Made by a program: the position numbers and the translations under genes | Notes under the pieces: model-generated | Database searches by the model: none | Seen by the model: only the letters and a program-made list of their open reading frames with translations | Told to the model about the DNA's origin: nothing | In this document: positions 1 to 6,529 of the stretch, piece after piece | Layout of the letters: each line of letters starts with the position of its first letter | Numbering within the stretch: the first letter of the stretch is position 1 | Origin: Gammaproteobacteria bacterium | GTDB lineage: Bacteria; Pseudomonadota; Gammaproteobacteria; UBA4575 | Direction of reading: 5' to 3' | Length of the DNA: 16,667 nt | Assembly (NCBI GenBank): GCA_028281205.1 | Contig: JANQKJ010000182.1 | Coordinates: forward strand, 1 to 16,667

Positions 1-125
1 GGTGAAAAATGCTATTTTTAATAGTGGAACGCATCTAAGAAAGTAACAACGAATATATCAGTGAGTTATTACACAGAATTATTTCGCATATCTCCAGGAA
101 CTAATATACAAAATTAGTAATTTTT

Positions 126-154
126 TCGACAAGCACCAAACTATTTTATATAGA
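126..154 (+). promoter_or_regulatory. Candidate sigma70 promoter of the kelch protein gene
   Basis: A TCGACA box (126-131) and a TATAGA box (149-154) are separated by exactly 17 bases, giving 5/6 and 4/6 matches to the sigma70 consensus. The -10 region overlaps a 10-bp palindrome, ATAGATCTAT, at 150-159. The predicted start near 161 leaves a leader of about 50 bases before the ATG at 214. I see no gene in positions 1-213. This is an inference from the boxes only. Confidence 0.35.
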
Positions 155-213
155 TCTATCTAAACTACAGGTTTAACAAGTCAATATATTCGACCAATAT
201 CCATAACAGCATC

Positions 214-1395
214 ATGCAAATATTAAATTTCACTCGCCCTATTTATTATGCCTTAGCATTACTATTTTGCTCTCAAGCCGCCTTTTCAGAAATCCCCAAA
301 AGAATTACTGAACTGCCATTACATGAATGGCGTAGTATTTCTTCAAATACAATTGCAGACTTGAATCCGTGCCCAAGTGAAGACTGCGCATGGTCTGGTT
401 CTGAAGGACAATTAGGCGTAACGGATGCATGGACAGGCGGTGCCTACGCCAGCGGTGCAGGTAAATTAGGCGCACTCATTTATGCCGGTGGCGGACACAA
501 TGCCTACTATGGTAATGAAATCTATGCCTTTGATTTGCAACTGCTTGCATGGGAACGACGCAGTTCTCCTACAGATGGCAAAACACCAGGTGACGCCAAA
601 ACTTTTGGACTTAATCAGAATTGCCGTTTCTGGAACGACACACCAGTGGTTCCACATACTTACGATTCCGTAGTATATGACCCAGAAACCAATCGCTTTA
701 TTATGCTTACACCATCAGATGCTGCTTCACATGTACCACCTGGAAGAGATAATGGTTGTGATAGTACGACACCAGCCTATTTTGACTTAACCACCAATAC
801 TTGGGGAAATATGGAATCAGTAGGGCCTGCTGGTTTAACTGATGGACCTACCGCATATGACACAAAACGCAAATTATTCTGGGGAAGAACAGGGTTTCGA
901 GACCCAAGACTATTTGTCTCTTACGACCCAGCCAAGGATGTATGGAAACAATACGAAGACGAGCCCATTAACATAGATTCCATGGGTGCCATCGACCCAA
1001 CAAGAGATCTGTTTGTTTCTGCTGAGTTTGCTTATCCTCCCAATTCTATTGGTGTACTTGATTTATCGCGCCCTTCAAGCCCAGTGAAATACATTAAAAC
1101 TGTGGGCGATAAAGAAATAGAAAACAAAGGCCCAGGCTTAGGGTTTGAATGGGCCAATAAACTTGGCGGATTTATTGCCTGGAACGACGACAAAAATTTA
1201 TATCTATTAACACCTCCGGAGAAAAACTGGAAAAAACAGGCATGGACATGGACTCGCATTAAAGCAAGCGGCGAGAATCCAGGTGTAACTAGTAATGGGG
1301 CTTACAGCAAGTTTCAGTGGATAGATGCGCTTGGGATTGCTGTCATCGCACCTAGTATCAATAGCCCGGTTTATGCTGTCAGGTTAGCTGAGTGA
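214..1395 (+). CDS. Exported kelch-like beta-propeller protein of unknown function
   Basis: This is a 393-residue protein with an N-terminal Sec signal peptide: a hydrophobic stretch at about residues 10-24, with likely cleavage after AAFS at residue 25. Cys20 is preceded by Phe, so a lipobox is unlikely. The mature part has repeated blade-like motifs typical of kelch or galactose-oxidase propellers. One is a GGGHNAYYGNEIYAFDL motif at about residues 92-108 followed by W-x-R, and later ones are YDPETNRF, YDTKRKLFWGR and WANKLGGFIAWND. No catalytic Tyr-Cys oxidase site could be assigned. The protein is probably periplasmic or secreted, perhaps binding a polysaccharide or surface ligand. It stands alone, with a possible own promoter and a convergent small gene downstream. 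The coding call is firm; the substrate is unknown. Confidence 0.85.
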   Translation: MQILNFTRPIYYALALLFCSQAAFSEIPKRITELPLHEWRSISSNTIADLNPCPSEDCAWSGSEGQLGVTDAWTGGAYASGAGKLGALIYAGGGHNAYYGNEIYAFDLQLLAWERRSSPTDGKTPGDAKTFGLNQNCRFWNDTPVVPHTYDSVVYDPETNRFIMLTPSDAASHVPPGRDNGCDSTTPAYFDLTTNTWGNMESVGPAGLTDGPTAYDTKRKLFWGRTGFRDPRLFVSYDPAKDVWKQYEDEPINIDSMGAIDPTRDLFVSAEFAYPPNSIGVLDLSRPSSPVKYIKTVGDKEIENKGPGLGFEWANKLGGFIAWNDDKNLYLLTPPEKNWKKQAWTWTRIKASGENPGVTSNGAYSKFQWIDALGIAVIAPSINSPVYAVRLAE

Positions 1396-1458
1396 TTTTA
1401 TGAATAAATGGAGACTTTGAGGCGGACTACTACGACTGATTACAGATGTGTGTAGCAG

Positions 1459-1491
1459 ATAGCCATGTGAGCGACAAACCCACATGGCTAT
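1459..1491. terminator. Perfect 11-bp hairpin between convergent genes
   Basis: The arms at 1459-1469 and 1481-1491 are perfectly complementary (ATAGCCATGTG and its reverse complement) around an 11-base loop. The hairpin lies between the end of the kelch gene (+) and the end of the 53-residue gene (-), where a shared terminator is expected. Neither side has a true T-run, so it is either a weak or factor-assisted terminator or a simple mRNA-end stabiliser. Confidence 0.4.
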
Positions 1492-1497
1492 AAAAAC

Positions 1498-1659
1498 TTA
1501 TGGCTGCTTAGGTGTTTGGTAAGGAACTTCTTTCTGGAATGATTCCCAGGTAGTCTGGTAACCAACATAGCCTTTTTCATTTGGCTCCATTTGAGTTGTC
1601 TTCACAAAACGAGATTCTCCCTCAGGAACCTTAGGTCTTGTATTTTTTTGCTCGCTCAT
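1498..1659 (-). CDS. 53-residue hydrophilic protein of unknown function
   Basis: The frame is open further upstream, to a possible start at 1746. I place the start at the ATG at 1657-1659 because GAGTGG lies 3 to 8 bases before it and because a promoter-like -10 box (1701-1706) would lie inside the longer version. The product starts MSEQKNTRPKVPEGESRF and is small, charged, and rich in Gln, Glu, Lys and Pro. It has no membrane segment, no cysteine and no recognisable domain. The C-terminal half has two aromatic residues in a GYVGYQTTWESFQKE stretch. I do not recognise the family. The unusual promoter region, resembling that of the tRNA gene in this window, is the best reason to believe it is a real, expressed gene. 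Confidence 0.55.
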   Translation of the reverse strand: MSEQKNTRPKVPEGESRFVKTTQMEPNEKGYVGYQTTWESFQKEVPYQTPKQP

Positions 1660-1691
1660 ATTCCACTCTCTGTGTATAAATTGAATCGTCT

Positions 1692-1729
1692 GAGCGGGCG
1701 ATTGTAACAAAATAGTGCTTTCACATGAA
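1692..1729 (-). promoter_or_regulatory. Stable-RNA-like promoter with GC-rich discriminator for the 53-residue gene
   Basis: On the minus strand a TACAAT -10 box (1701-1706) is followed at once by the GC-rich discriminator CGCCCGCTC (1692-1700). The candidate -35, TTCATG at 1724-1729 with a 17-base spacer, is poor. The box and discriminator match the tRNA-fMet promoter in this window at 17 of 18 positions (1689-1706 against 14313-14330). GC-rich discriminators are typical of promoters under stringent control; that this one is so regulated is inference. Confidence 0.5.
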
Positions 1730-1861
1730 AACTTCTCTTTATGCATAGCAAAAATTTATCTATAGCATGCTATTGGTTCACAATATCAGAGATAATTAGA
1801 GCATCATTGGACAGTCCATCAGCCAATATTCACACACCACTACGTACTCTTAAATCAACCA

Positions 1862-2911
1862 TTGAAATTCGTTACTTACCATCAGTGGGAGCAATTGCCA
1901 GCAAGTGCTGACGCCCTATTTTCTCGAGCTGAGCAGAATTCGCTATTTTTCTCTCAAGTCTGGTTTGAAACTCTAACTTCTCATGCACTTACTAAAGATC
2001 AGTCACTTCGCTTGATGTGTGTATTAGAAGACGAGCGTGTTCTCGCCATTACACCCATGATGCTACACGCGCAAGGCAACCTGAGTTCCCTAAGCAACAA
2101 TTTCACTACATTATTTTCTTTATTGATCACCAATGACAGCAAACAAGATGAAGCGCTTTCTTGTCTGGCACAGGGCCTATCTCAAATGTTTGTTCCAAGT
2201 ATTCGCTTTGATCCCATTGATAAGGATGATCACATCATGAATAAATTATGCCAATTAATGGAGAATTATGGATTTAATAGCTGCCCCTATTTTCGCTTTT
2301 ATAACTGGAGTCACAATTTAAATGGTCAAACATTTAATGAGTACATGACTGAGCGACCTGCAAGTTTACGCAACACAATCAAGCGCAAACAACGTAAACT
2401 TGAACGCGAACATGCATGTGTTATTCAATTGTATAAAGATGCTGATATTGACCAGGCATTAGCAGACTACCGAACAGTTTATCAAGCAAGCTGGAAAGCG
2501 AATGAATTTTTTTCCGACTTCACACCTACTTTAGTAAAACGCTTATTTAAATTGGGTTGGTTGCGCATGGCTATTTTATATGTCGATCAACAAGCTATAG
2601 CAGCACAAATTTGGTTTGTCGTTCATGGCAAAGCCAATATTTACCGATTAATCTACGATGAAAACTGGAAACACTATTCACCCGGTTCCATTCTCACTCA
2701 ATATTTGATGCGCTATGCAATCGATACAGATAAAGTTTCAGAAATTGACTTCCTTACCGGCAATGAGCAGTACAAACAAGACTGGATGACACTGCGAAAA
2801 GAACATATTGGCATTAGATTTGCCAAGCAGACAAAACCTAGTTCGTGGCTTAAAAGAAAATTCAAACAAATTATAAGCAAATTACAATTTTATGTTTATG
2901 TAGAAATTTAA
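1862..2911 (+). CDS. BioF2/FemAB-like GNAT-fold N-acyltransferase
   Basis: This is a 349-residue soluble protein. The C-terminal half resembles the Acetyltransf_6 (BioF2-like) family. It has a basic RNTIKRKQRKLERE segment at about residues 170-183, a DYRTVYQASWKANEF stretch, a central AAQIWFVVHGKANIYRLIYD strand pair, and the closing motif EIDFLTGNEQYKQDWM near residue 300. The last motif corresponds to the G-x-E-x-YK-x-x-W signature of that family. Such enzymes transfer acyl or aminoacyl groups, often in cell-envelope or polysaccharide modification; the substrate here is unknown. The start must be TTG at 1862: there is no ATG or GTG between it and the upstream in-frame stop at 1793, and no clear ribosome binding site. 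No partner genes are adjacent. Confidence 0.8.
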   Translation: MKFVTYHQWEQLPASADALFSRAEQNSLFFSQVWFETLTSHALTKDQSLRLMCVLEDERVLAITPMMLHAQGNLSSLSNNFTTLFSLLITNDSKQDEALSCLAQGLSQMFVPSIRFDPIDKDDHIMNKLCQLMENYGFNSCPYFRFYNWSHNLNGQTFNEYMTERPASLRNTIKRKQRKLEREHACVIQLYKDADIDQALADYRTVYQASWKANEFFSDFTPTLVKRLFKLGWLRMAILYVDQQAIAAQIWFVVHGKANIYRLIYDENWKHYSPGSILTQYLMRYAIDTDKVSEIDFLTGNEQYKQDWMTLRKEHIGIRFAKQTKPSSWLKRKFKQIISKLQFYVYVEI

Positions 2912-3231
2912 AAACTAAAAATTATTTAAACTTGAGTGATTTGAATTGGTTTTAATTAATGAAGTTTATTTATAGGTATCGATAAGATCATAGACAAACA
3001 ACGGAAAATACGATCAATCTTTGATTACTAAACCCTTCATTACTGAAGATATCAATTTTATATGAGAGTAGTTTAAATAATTCATTGAAAACAACTACAT
3101 AGATAGAGTCTGCAAGACAAATCTTGATATGGTGGTACACAATTGTTAACTCTTCTAGCCCCTTATGAATACTTGACTAAATTACTCAGGTATTGATAAA
3201 TTTAAATTATTGAAAAGTATCACTTAACTAA

Positions 3232-3259
3232 ATCACACGACCCATCACACGAAGTCGTG
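3232..3259. repeat. Direct repeat ATCACACGA x2 overlapping a short inverted repeat
   Basis: ATCACACGA occurs at 3232-3240 and again at 3244-3252, 12 bases apart. The second copy overlaps an inverted repeat, CACGA-AG-TCGTG, at 3248-3259. The arrangement looks like a tandem operator about 90 bases before the iscU start. No known regulator could be assigned. Confidence 0.5.
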
Positions 3260-3261
3260 AC

Positions 3262-3282
3262 TTACATTAACAGTAAATGTAA
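3262..3282. promoter_or_regulatory. Operator-like inverted repeat TTACATT-7-AATGTAA
   Basis: Perfect 7-bp arms (3262-3268 and 3276-3282) are separated by 7 bases, a spacing typical of dimeric helix-turn-helix regulators. The repeat lies 64 bases upstream of the iscU start codon, so it could control iscU. The protein that binds it is unknown. Confidence 0.4.
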
Positions 3283-3346
3283 ATCTCATAAATGTGATGT
3301 GGATTAATAGTCTTAGTTAAGTATTAACAAATAGGAGTTAATTACA

Positions 3347-3748
3347 ATGGCGTATAGTGAAAAAGTTCTAGATCATTATGAAAATCCTCGCAATGTTGGG
3401 TCGCTAAACAATTCTGATGTTCATGTAGGGACAGGTATGGTTGGCGCACCCGCCTGTGGCGATGTAATGAAGTTACAGATTCAGGTCAATAATCAGGGTG
3501 TGATCGAAGATGCTAAGTTTAAAACTTATGGTTGTGGTTCCGCAATTGCATCCTCTAGCTTGTTGACAGAATGGGTCAAGGGAAAGACTCTAGATGAAGC
3601 GAAGCAAATTAAGAATACAGATATTGCTGAAGAATTAGCATTACCTCCTGTAAAAATTCACTGTTCTGTGCTTGCTGAAGATGCAATTCGCTCTGCAATA
3701 AATGACTACCATAGTAAACAGGTAGCAGACCATAATGTTGTAGCTTAA
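3347..3748 (+). CDS. iscU: Fe-S cluster assembly scaffold IscU
   Basis: IscU assembles [2Fe-2S] and [4Fe-4S] clusters from sulfur supplied by the cysteine desulfurase IscS and hands them on with HscA/HscB. The 133-residue product follows the E. coli protein nearly residue for residue. It has Cys37 and Asp39 (PACGD), Cys63 (YGCGS), the HscA-binding LPPVK at 99-103, and His105-Cys106. It has a slightly longer C-terminal tail. The start ATG is supported by TAGGAG at 3332-3337. The oddity is context: the usual iscR, iscS, iscA, hscBA and fdx neighbours are absent on both sides. The next gene, 36 bases downstream on the same strand, encodes an unrelated small protein. This may be a second iscU copy or a relocated single copy. 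Confidence 0.97.
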   Translation: MAYSEKVLDHYENPRNVGSLNNSDVHVGTGMVGAPACGDVMKLQIQVNNQGVIEDAKFKTYGCGSAIASSSLLTEWVKGKTLDEAKQIKNTDIAEELALPPVKIHCSVLAEDAIRSAINDYHSKQVADHNVVA

Positions 3749-3784
3749 TTTATTTTCTATTACTTAGATCGCAAGGAGCAAATC

Positions 3785-4192
3785 ATGTTTGAACCACTAA
3801 CTGTGCCATTTGGTAGCGTCATGATGTATAACGTTGTGAAGCTTAAAGAAGGCGTTACATTAGAAGATGTGGAACTACTACTCGGTGAAATGTGTAATGT
3901 CGTTAAAAACACATATGGCAATGAGAAAGGTGGATTTATAGGTGGACAAGTCTATAGATTTGGTGGCTTTGTATCAGATGAAGGCTCAATAGACTCTGAC
4001 CAAAAAACTGAGGAGCATATTTCAATAGTAACGTATTGGAAATCATTTCAGCAGCATGAAAAGTCTCATGCTGACAAAATTTTCAAAGAAAAATTTGCAG
4101 CACTAGTAGCATTTGCCGATTCATCTTATGAGATAGGTTATGAAATGCTTTGGCAGGGTGAACCAGAAGTGGAATTAGCTGAAGCGAGTTAA
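3785..4192 (+). CDS. Small alpha-beta-barrel-like protein (ABM-like), function unknown
   Basis: This is a 135-residue soluble protein with a good ribosome binding site (AAGGAG at 3774-3779). It starts 36 bases after iscU on the same strand, so co-transcription is likely. The pattern suggests the dimeric alpha+beta barrel fold of antibiotic-biosynthesis-monooxygenase and related proteins. There is an N-terminal strand (SVMMYNVVKLKEG), a helix (TLEDVELLLGEMCNVVK), a strand pair ending HISIVTYWKSFQQHEKSH, a second helix, and a final strand (SYEIGYEMLWQG). In that fold the W-x-S-x-x-x-x-x-x-H stretch normally precedes the second helix. Only one Cys is present, so there is no metal or cluster motif. 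Relatives can bind haem or quinols, but no ligand can be assigned. The fold assignment is by eye. Confidence 0.85.
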   Translation: MFEPLTVPFGSVMMYNVVKLKEGVTLEDVELLLGEMCNVVKNTYGNEKGGFIGGQVYRFGGFVSDEGSIDSDQKTEEHISIVTYWKSFQQHEKSHADKIFKEKFAALVAFADSSYEIGYEMLWQGEPEVELAEAS

Positions 4193-4275
4193 TTAGGTAT
4201 TGAAGTTTAATCCCACTCGTTTGACCACAAGAAATGGATTTCAATTGCAAAATCTTTTGAGCCAAATATATTAAG

Positions 4276-4299
4276 TCAAGTAAAGTAATTCAAGTAAAG
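4276..4299. repeat. Short tandem repeat, 14-base period
   Basis: TCAAGTAAAG occurs at 4276-4285 and 4290-4299, separated by TAAT, in the 159-base gap between two + strand genes. It could be an operator or chance in AT-rich DNA. Confidence 0.35.
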
Positions 4300-4351
4300 C
4301 GATAGTAATTCATAAAGTATAAATACGATACTTCAACTGTGAAACGTATTG

Positions 4352-4675
4352 ATGATCGATTGGCCATGCATTATGAAGTTAGAAGGTGACGATGAGCTTC
4401 TTTACTTCAACACTGAAAATGAATTTCTTGACGAGTGCAGATCGTTGATATTGAAAAGTAGTGACTTTCTAGTTGATAGCTCTGGTCATTGCTATAGGCT
4501 ACATCAAAAGAATGAGAACGACTTCAATTCCATTATTTGCACTCAACGTTACTCTGCGAATGATTTATCTAAATTGGTACAAGCACATGAATTTAGCAAA
4601 GCAGAGGTATGTTTAACAAAAATTCATTTTCAATCAGTGTCGGAGGCGATTAGCTCGCTGTCTATTAGCAAATAA
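4352..4675 (+). CDS. DUF4144-like small protein
   Basis: This is a 107-residue protein. The ATG at 4352 is preferred over the TTG immediately before it; neither has a clear ribosome binding site. The N-terminus, MIDWPCIMKLEGDDELLYF, resembles what I recall of the gammaproteobacterial DUF4144 family, in which a WPC-I-K-L-x-GDDEL start is conserved. The rest is mixed alpha/beta with a central SSGHCYRL strand and a C-terminal helix pair ending in a Ser-rich tail. There is no signal peptide or membrane segment. The function of the family is unknown to me. It sits alone between the iscU pair and the DUF6494-like gene, all on the same strand. Confidence 0.7.
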   Translation: MIDWPCIMKLEGDDELLYFNTENEFLDECRSLILKSSDFLVDSSGHCYRLHQKNENDFNSIICTQRYSANDLSKLVQAHEFSKAEVCLTKIHFQSVSEAISSLSISK

Positions 4676-4753
4676 TTTTTATTCAACTATTGAATGATTG
4701 ATGTTGAACCATAAGCAAACATCTATTGAGCTGATATTTTAATAATGATTTTA

Positions 4754-4795
4754 ACTGGTCTAACCATAATACTTGAGTTAGATCATTCAACCAGT
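4754..4795. repeat. Bulged inverted repeat upstream of the DUF6494-like gene
   Basis: ACTGG-TCTAAC (4754-4764) can pair with GTTAGA (4777-4782) and then CCAGT (4791-4795), leaving an 8-base bulge. It lies upstream of the candidate -10 box, so it is more likely a binding site or the end of the preceding transcript than a leader structure. Support is modest. Confidence 0.3.
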
Positions 4796-4827
4796 GCTTC
4801 AAATTCCAATGTCTTGCATGATTGTAA

Positions 4828-4833
4828 TATAAT
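4828..4833 (+). promoter_or_regulatory. Candidate -10 box for the DUF6494-like gene
   Basis: A perfect TATAAT lies 39 bases before the start codon at 4872. No good -35 is visible 16 to 18 bases upstream, so the promoter may be activator-dependent or the match may be chance in AT-rich DNA. Confidence 0.35.
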
Positions 4834-4871
4834 TCACTTTAATAATACTTCTGTTGATAGGAGAAATAATA

Positions 4872-5078
4872 ATGAATCAAGACACTTTTAACATGTCAAT
4901 TCGCAAATTCTTGAAGAAAGTCGGCGTCACGTCTCAACGCGAAATTGAGCATAGAGTTCTAGAGGCAATTGAATCAGGCAAACTAAAAGGTAATGAAAAA
5001 CTTGATGCTAAAGTTGTCTTAAAAATAGGTGATGTAGAATTAGAGACCAAGATAGATGGAAAAATAGAGCTGGAATAA
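4872..5078 (+). CDS. DUF6494-family small protein
   Basis: This is a 68-residue protein. The ATG at 4872 is chosen over an upstream TTG because AGGAG at 4859-4863 lies 8 bases before it. The N-terminal segment FNMSIRKFLKKVGVTSQREIE (residues 6-26) followed by a helix ending GKLKGNE is what I recall as the signature of DUF6494, a small family of unknown function seen in proteobacteria. The C-terminus forms two beta strands with an acidic end. The family assignment is from memory. It resembles a small DNA- or RNA-binding fold only in being basic at the N-terminus, so no function is claimed. It is convergent with the long minus-strand cluster. Confidence 0.85.
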   Translation: MNQDTFNMSIRKFLKKVGVTSQREIEHRVLEAIESGKLKGNEKLDAKVVLKIGDVELETKIDGKIELE

Positions 5079-5171
5079 AATTACTCCATTGAAAGACATT
5101 AGTTGAATGAACGCTATTACACCTTAAGTAGACATTCTTACTAACTGTATTTGTACCCTAAGCTAAGACAA

Positions 5172-5810
5172 TCAGTTCCCAAACGGGTCATCGGAAAGCA
5201 TGATGGCGATATAAGGCGCATAAGTTAGCACCGCACCTTGACTAAACCCGAGGTTTTCAAATGAGCTTGCTACCTGGACTAACTTTGCATGATCTTGTGG
5301 ATCTTCTTTAAGTGACTTTAATGCAATAACTAAAGGCTGCACTTCTTCATTTTGCACATAGGTTTCTATCATATTGATGGCATTATCTAAGCCTTCAATA
5401 TTCACTTTTTTAGTTTTTATAATGTCTTGATGGGTATGATCACTAAATTCAGGTGGCTCTTCATATGAATTGCTATCAAGCGATTCTGGATTAGCTGACA
5501 CATTTATACCTGAAATAGCATTATATTCTGCTTGCGCTCTCTGTTTTAGCTCATTAACAAATTCATTAAATTCTGTCACATTCGGCCGAGACAGCGCCAA
5601 AGAAATTAGCGGCTCTCCATTCACACGACTGACAAATTGCAATTGGGTGCGTGTAATAACCGGCTCAGGATTAAGTACCGCTAACGTCACGCTTAAGGAT
5701 TCCGTGACTTGATTAGAAACACGTGACATTACGCGTATATCCACTTGTTCACCAACAATCTCGAATTCTGATTGTTTAAGTAAATGCTTTTGAACGAGTT
5801 TAGTACTCAT
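5172..5810 (-). CDS. 212-residue protein of unknown function, paralogue of its upstream neighbour
   Basis: This is the last gene of the eight-gene minus-strand cluster. Residues 1-105 are clearly homologous to the whole of the 100-residue protein encoded just upstream. Shared motifs are QKHLL at the start, A-x-LNPEPVI, SRV-x-x-x-PL-x-SL, and FN-x-FV followed by KxxAxxEYxAxxG. Residues 106-140 are a hydrophilic, acidic linker. Residues 140-212 are a helical C-terminal domain of its own ending in MLSDDPFGN. There is no signal peptide, long membrane helix or cysteine. The start ATG lies one base after the upstream stop (TAA-T-ATG), implying translational coupling. I do not recognise the family; a beta-rich binding domain followed by helices is the most that can be said. 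Confidence 0.85.
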   Translation of the reverse strand: MSTKLVQKHLLKQSEFEIVGEQVDIRVMSRVSNQVTESLSVTLAVLNPEPVITRTQLQFVSRVNGEPLISLALSRPNVTEFNEFVNELKQRAQAEYNAISGINVSANPESLDSNSYEEPPEFSDHTHQDIIKTKKVNIEGLDNAINMIETYVQNEEVQPLVIALKSLKEDPQDHAKLVQVASSFENLGFSQGAVLTYAPYIAIMLSDDPFGN

Positions 5811-5811
5811 A

Positions 5812-6114
5812 TTATTTCAAGCCTGCAAAGGCAGCATACTCAGACTTTGCTTTTGCCTTTACTGCCTCAACGAAAGTATTAAATTCTTTCTCATTAGGTT
5901 TATTAATATAAAGAGAAAGCAAAGGCCCGCACTTTACACGACTGTGAAAATGCAACTGCGATCCACTAATAACCGGCTCTGGGTTCAGCATCGCCAATTC
6001 AATATCAAGTTCTTTTTTACCCTTAAGAAGACTATTAATTTTGACTCGAATAAACTCGTCACGCAGCTCTAACTCTTGCGATCCATGTAAGAGATGTTTT
6101 TGTTTAAGCTTCAT
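5812..6114 (-). CDS. 100-residue single-domain protein of unknown function, tandem paralogue
   Basis: The product consists only of the domain found at the N-terminus of the next gene. It has QKHLL, an EFIRVKI strand, AMLNPEPVIS, HSRVKCGPLLSLYI, and a C-terminal helix FNTFVEAVKAKAKSEYAAFAG. The predicted pattern is mostly beta with one closing amphipathic helix, a layout reminiscent of small beta-sandwich or PH-like folds, but this is inference. It has no signal peptide. The ATG at 6112-6114 is in a short gap after the YciI-like gene with only a weak purine-rich site. The two adjacent genes most simply arose by tandem duplication, with fusion or loss of a helical domain. Confidence 0.82.
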   Translation of the reverse strand: MKLKQKHLLHGSQELELRDEFIRVKINSLLKGKKELDIELAMLNPEPVISGSQLHFHSRVKCGPLLSLYINKPNEKEFNTFVEAVKAKAKSEYAAFAGLK

Positions 6115-6142
6115 CAGAATAAATCAGAGTCTCTCTAATTTA

Positions 6143-6469
6143 CTAGTTTAATTTACTAGGCATTTCCACCATCTCAGAAACCTCGAGCGTGCCATTAATA
6201 TCCTTGAAAGGACATGACTTGGCTGCCTCAAGCGCTTCACGCATGGATTCAAATTGCAGAATACTCATACCTGACATTAAGGTTGTTGTACCTGCTTCTG
6301 TTGACCCATTAGGATGCACTGTATGAGTATCTTTAAAAGGAATCGCAGGACTAACTATTGAATCACCCAAACCGGCCAACCAACCCTGATATTTTTCAAA
6401 ATGTTTTTTACTTTCTTCAGGATCTTCAGGATGGTTTCCACCCAAGTAAACAAATATATATTTTGGCAT
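6143..6469 (-). CDS. YciI-like protein
   Basis: This is a 108-residue protein of the YCII-related type, small dimeric alpha+beta barrels of mostly unknown function. It begins MPKYIFVYLGG, the usual first strand. A helix follows (PEESKKHFEKYQGWLAGLGDS), then a middle strand, then a helix with REALEAAKSCPF and a closing strand GTLEVSEMVEM, where family members commonly end in E-V/I-R-P-like residues. The usual His-Asp pair proposed as an active site is not clear. GAGGAA lies 7 bases before the start codon, giving good start support. It is 29 bases upstream of the tandem paralogue genes and 60 bases downstream of the 298-residue gene. Confidence 0.82.
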   Translation of the reverse strand: MPKYIFVYLGGNHPEDPEESKKHFEKYQGWLAGLGDSIVSPAIPFKDTHTVHPNGSTEAGTTTLMSGMSILQFESMREALEAAKSCPFKDINGTLEVSEMVEMPSKLN

Positions 6470-6529
6470 GTATGATTCCTCAGATTAAGAGCATGCAGGT
6501 GTATGCATTCTCGTACATTATGGCTTGAT

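Larger units (their letters stand above)
2912..3346. other. 435-base AT-rich intergenic region upstream of iscU
   Basis: I see no credible gene here in either orientation. The left two thirds is AT-rich with no strong structure. The last 120 bases hold a direct repeat and inverted repeats listed separately, followed by TAGGAG just before the iscU start codon. The region probably contains the iscU promoter, but I could not pick a convincing -35/-10 pair, nor a clear IscR type 1 or type 2 site. Confidence 0.6.

Noticed and set aside
1660..1746. 29-residue N-terminal extension of the 53-residue protein
   Set aside because: It would place the promoter-like TACAAT box and GC-rich discriminator inside the coding sequence and lacks a ribosome binding site as good as that before 1659.
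3332..3346. IscR-type control site immediately before iscU
   Set aside because: I looked for type 1 and type 2 IscR patterns across 3200-3346 and found no convincing match.
4083..4265. 60-residue - strand open frame opposite the end of the ABM-like gene
   Set aside because: It is mostly antisense to a better-supported gene, with no start signal or recognisable domain.
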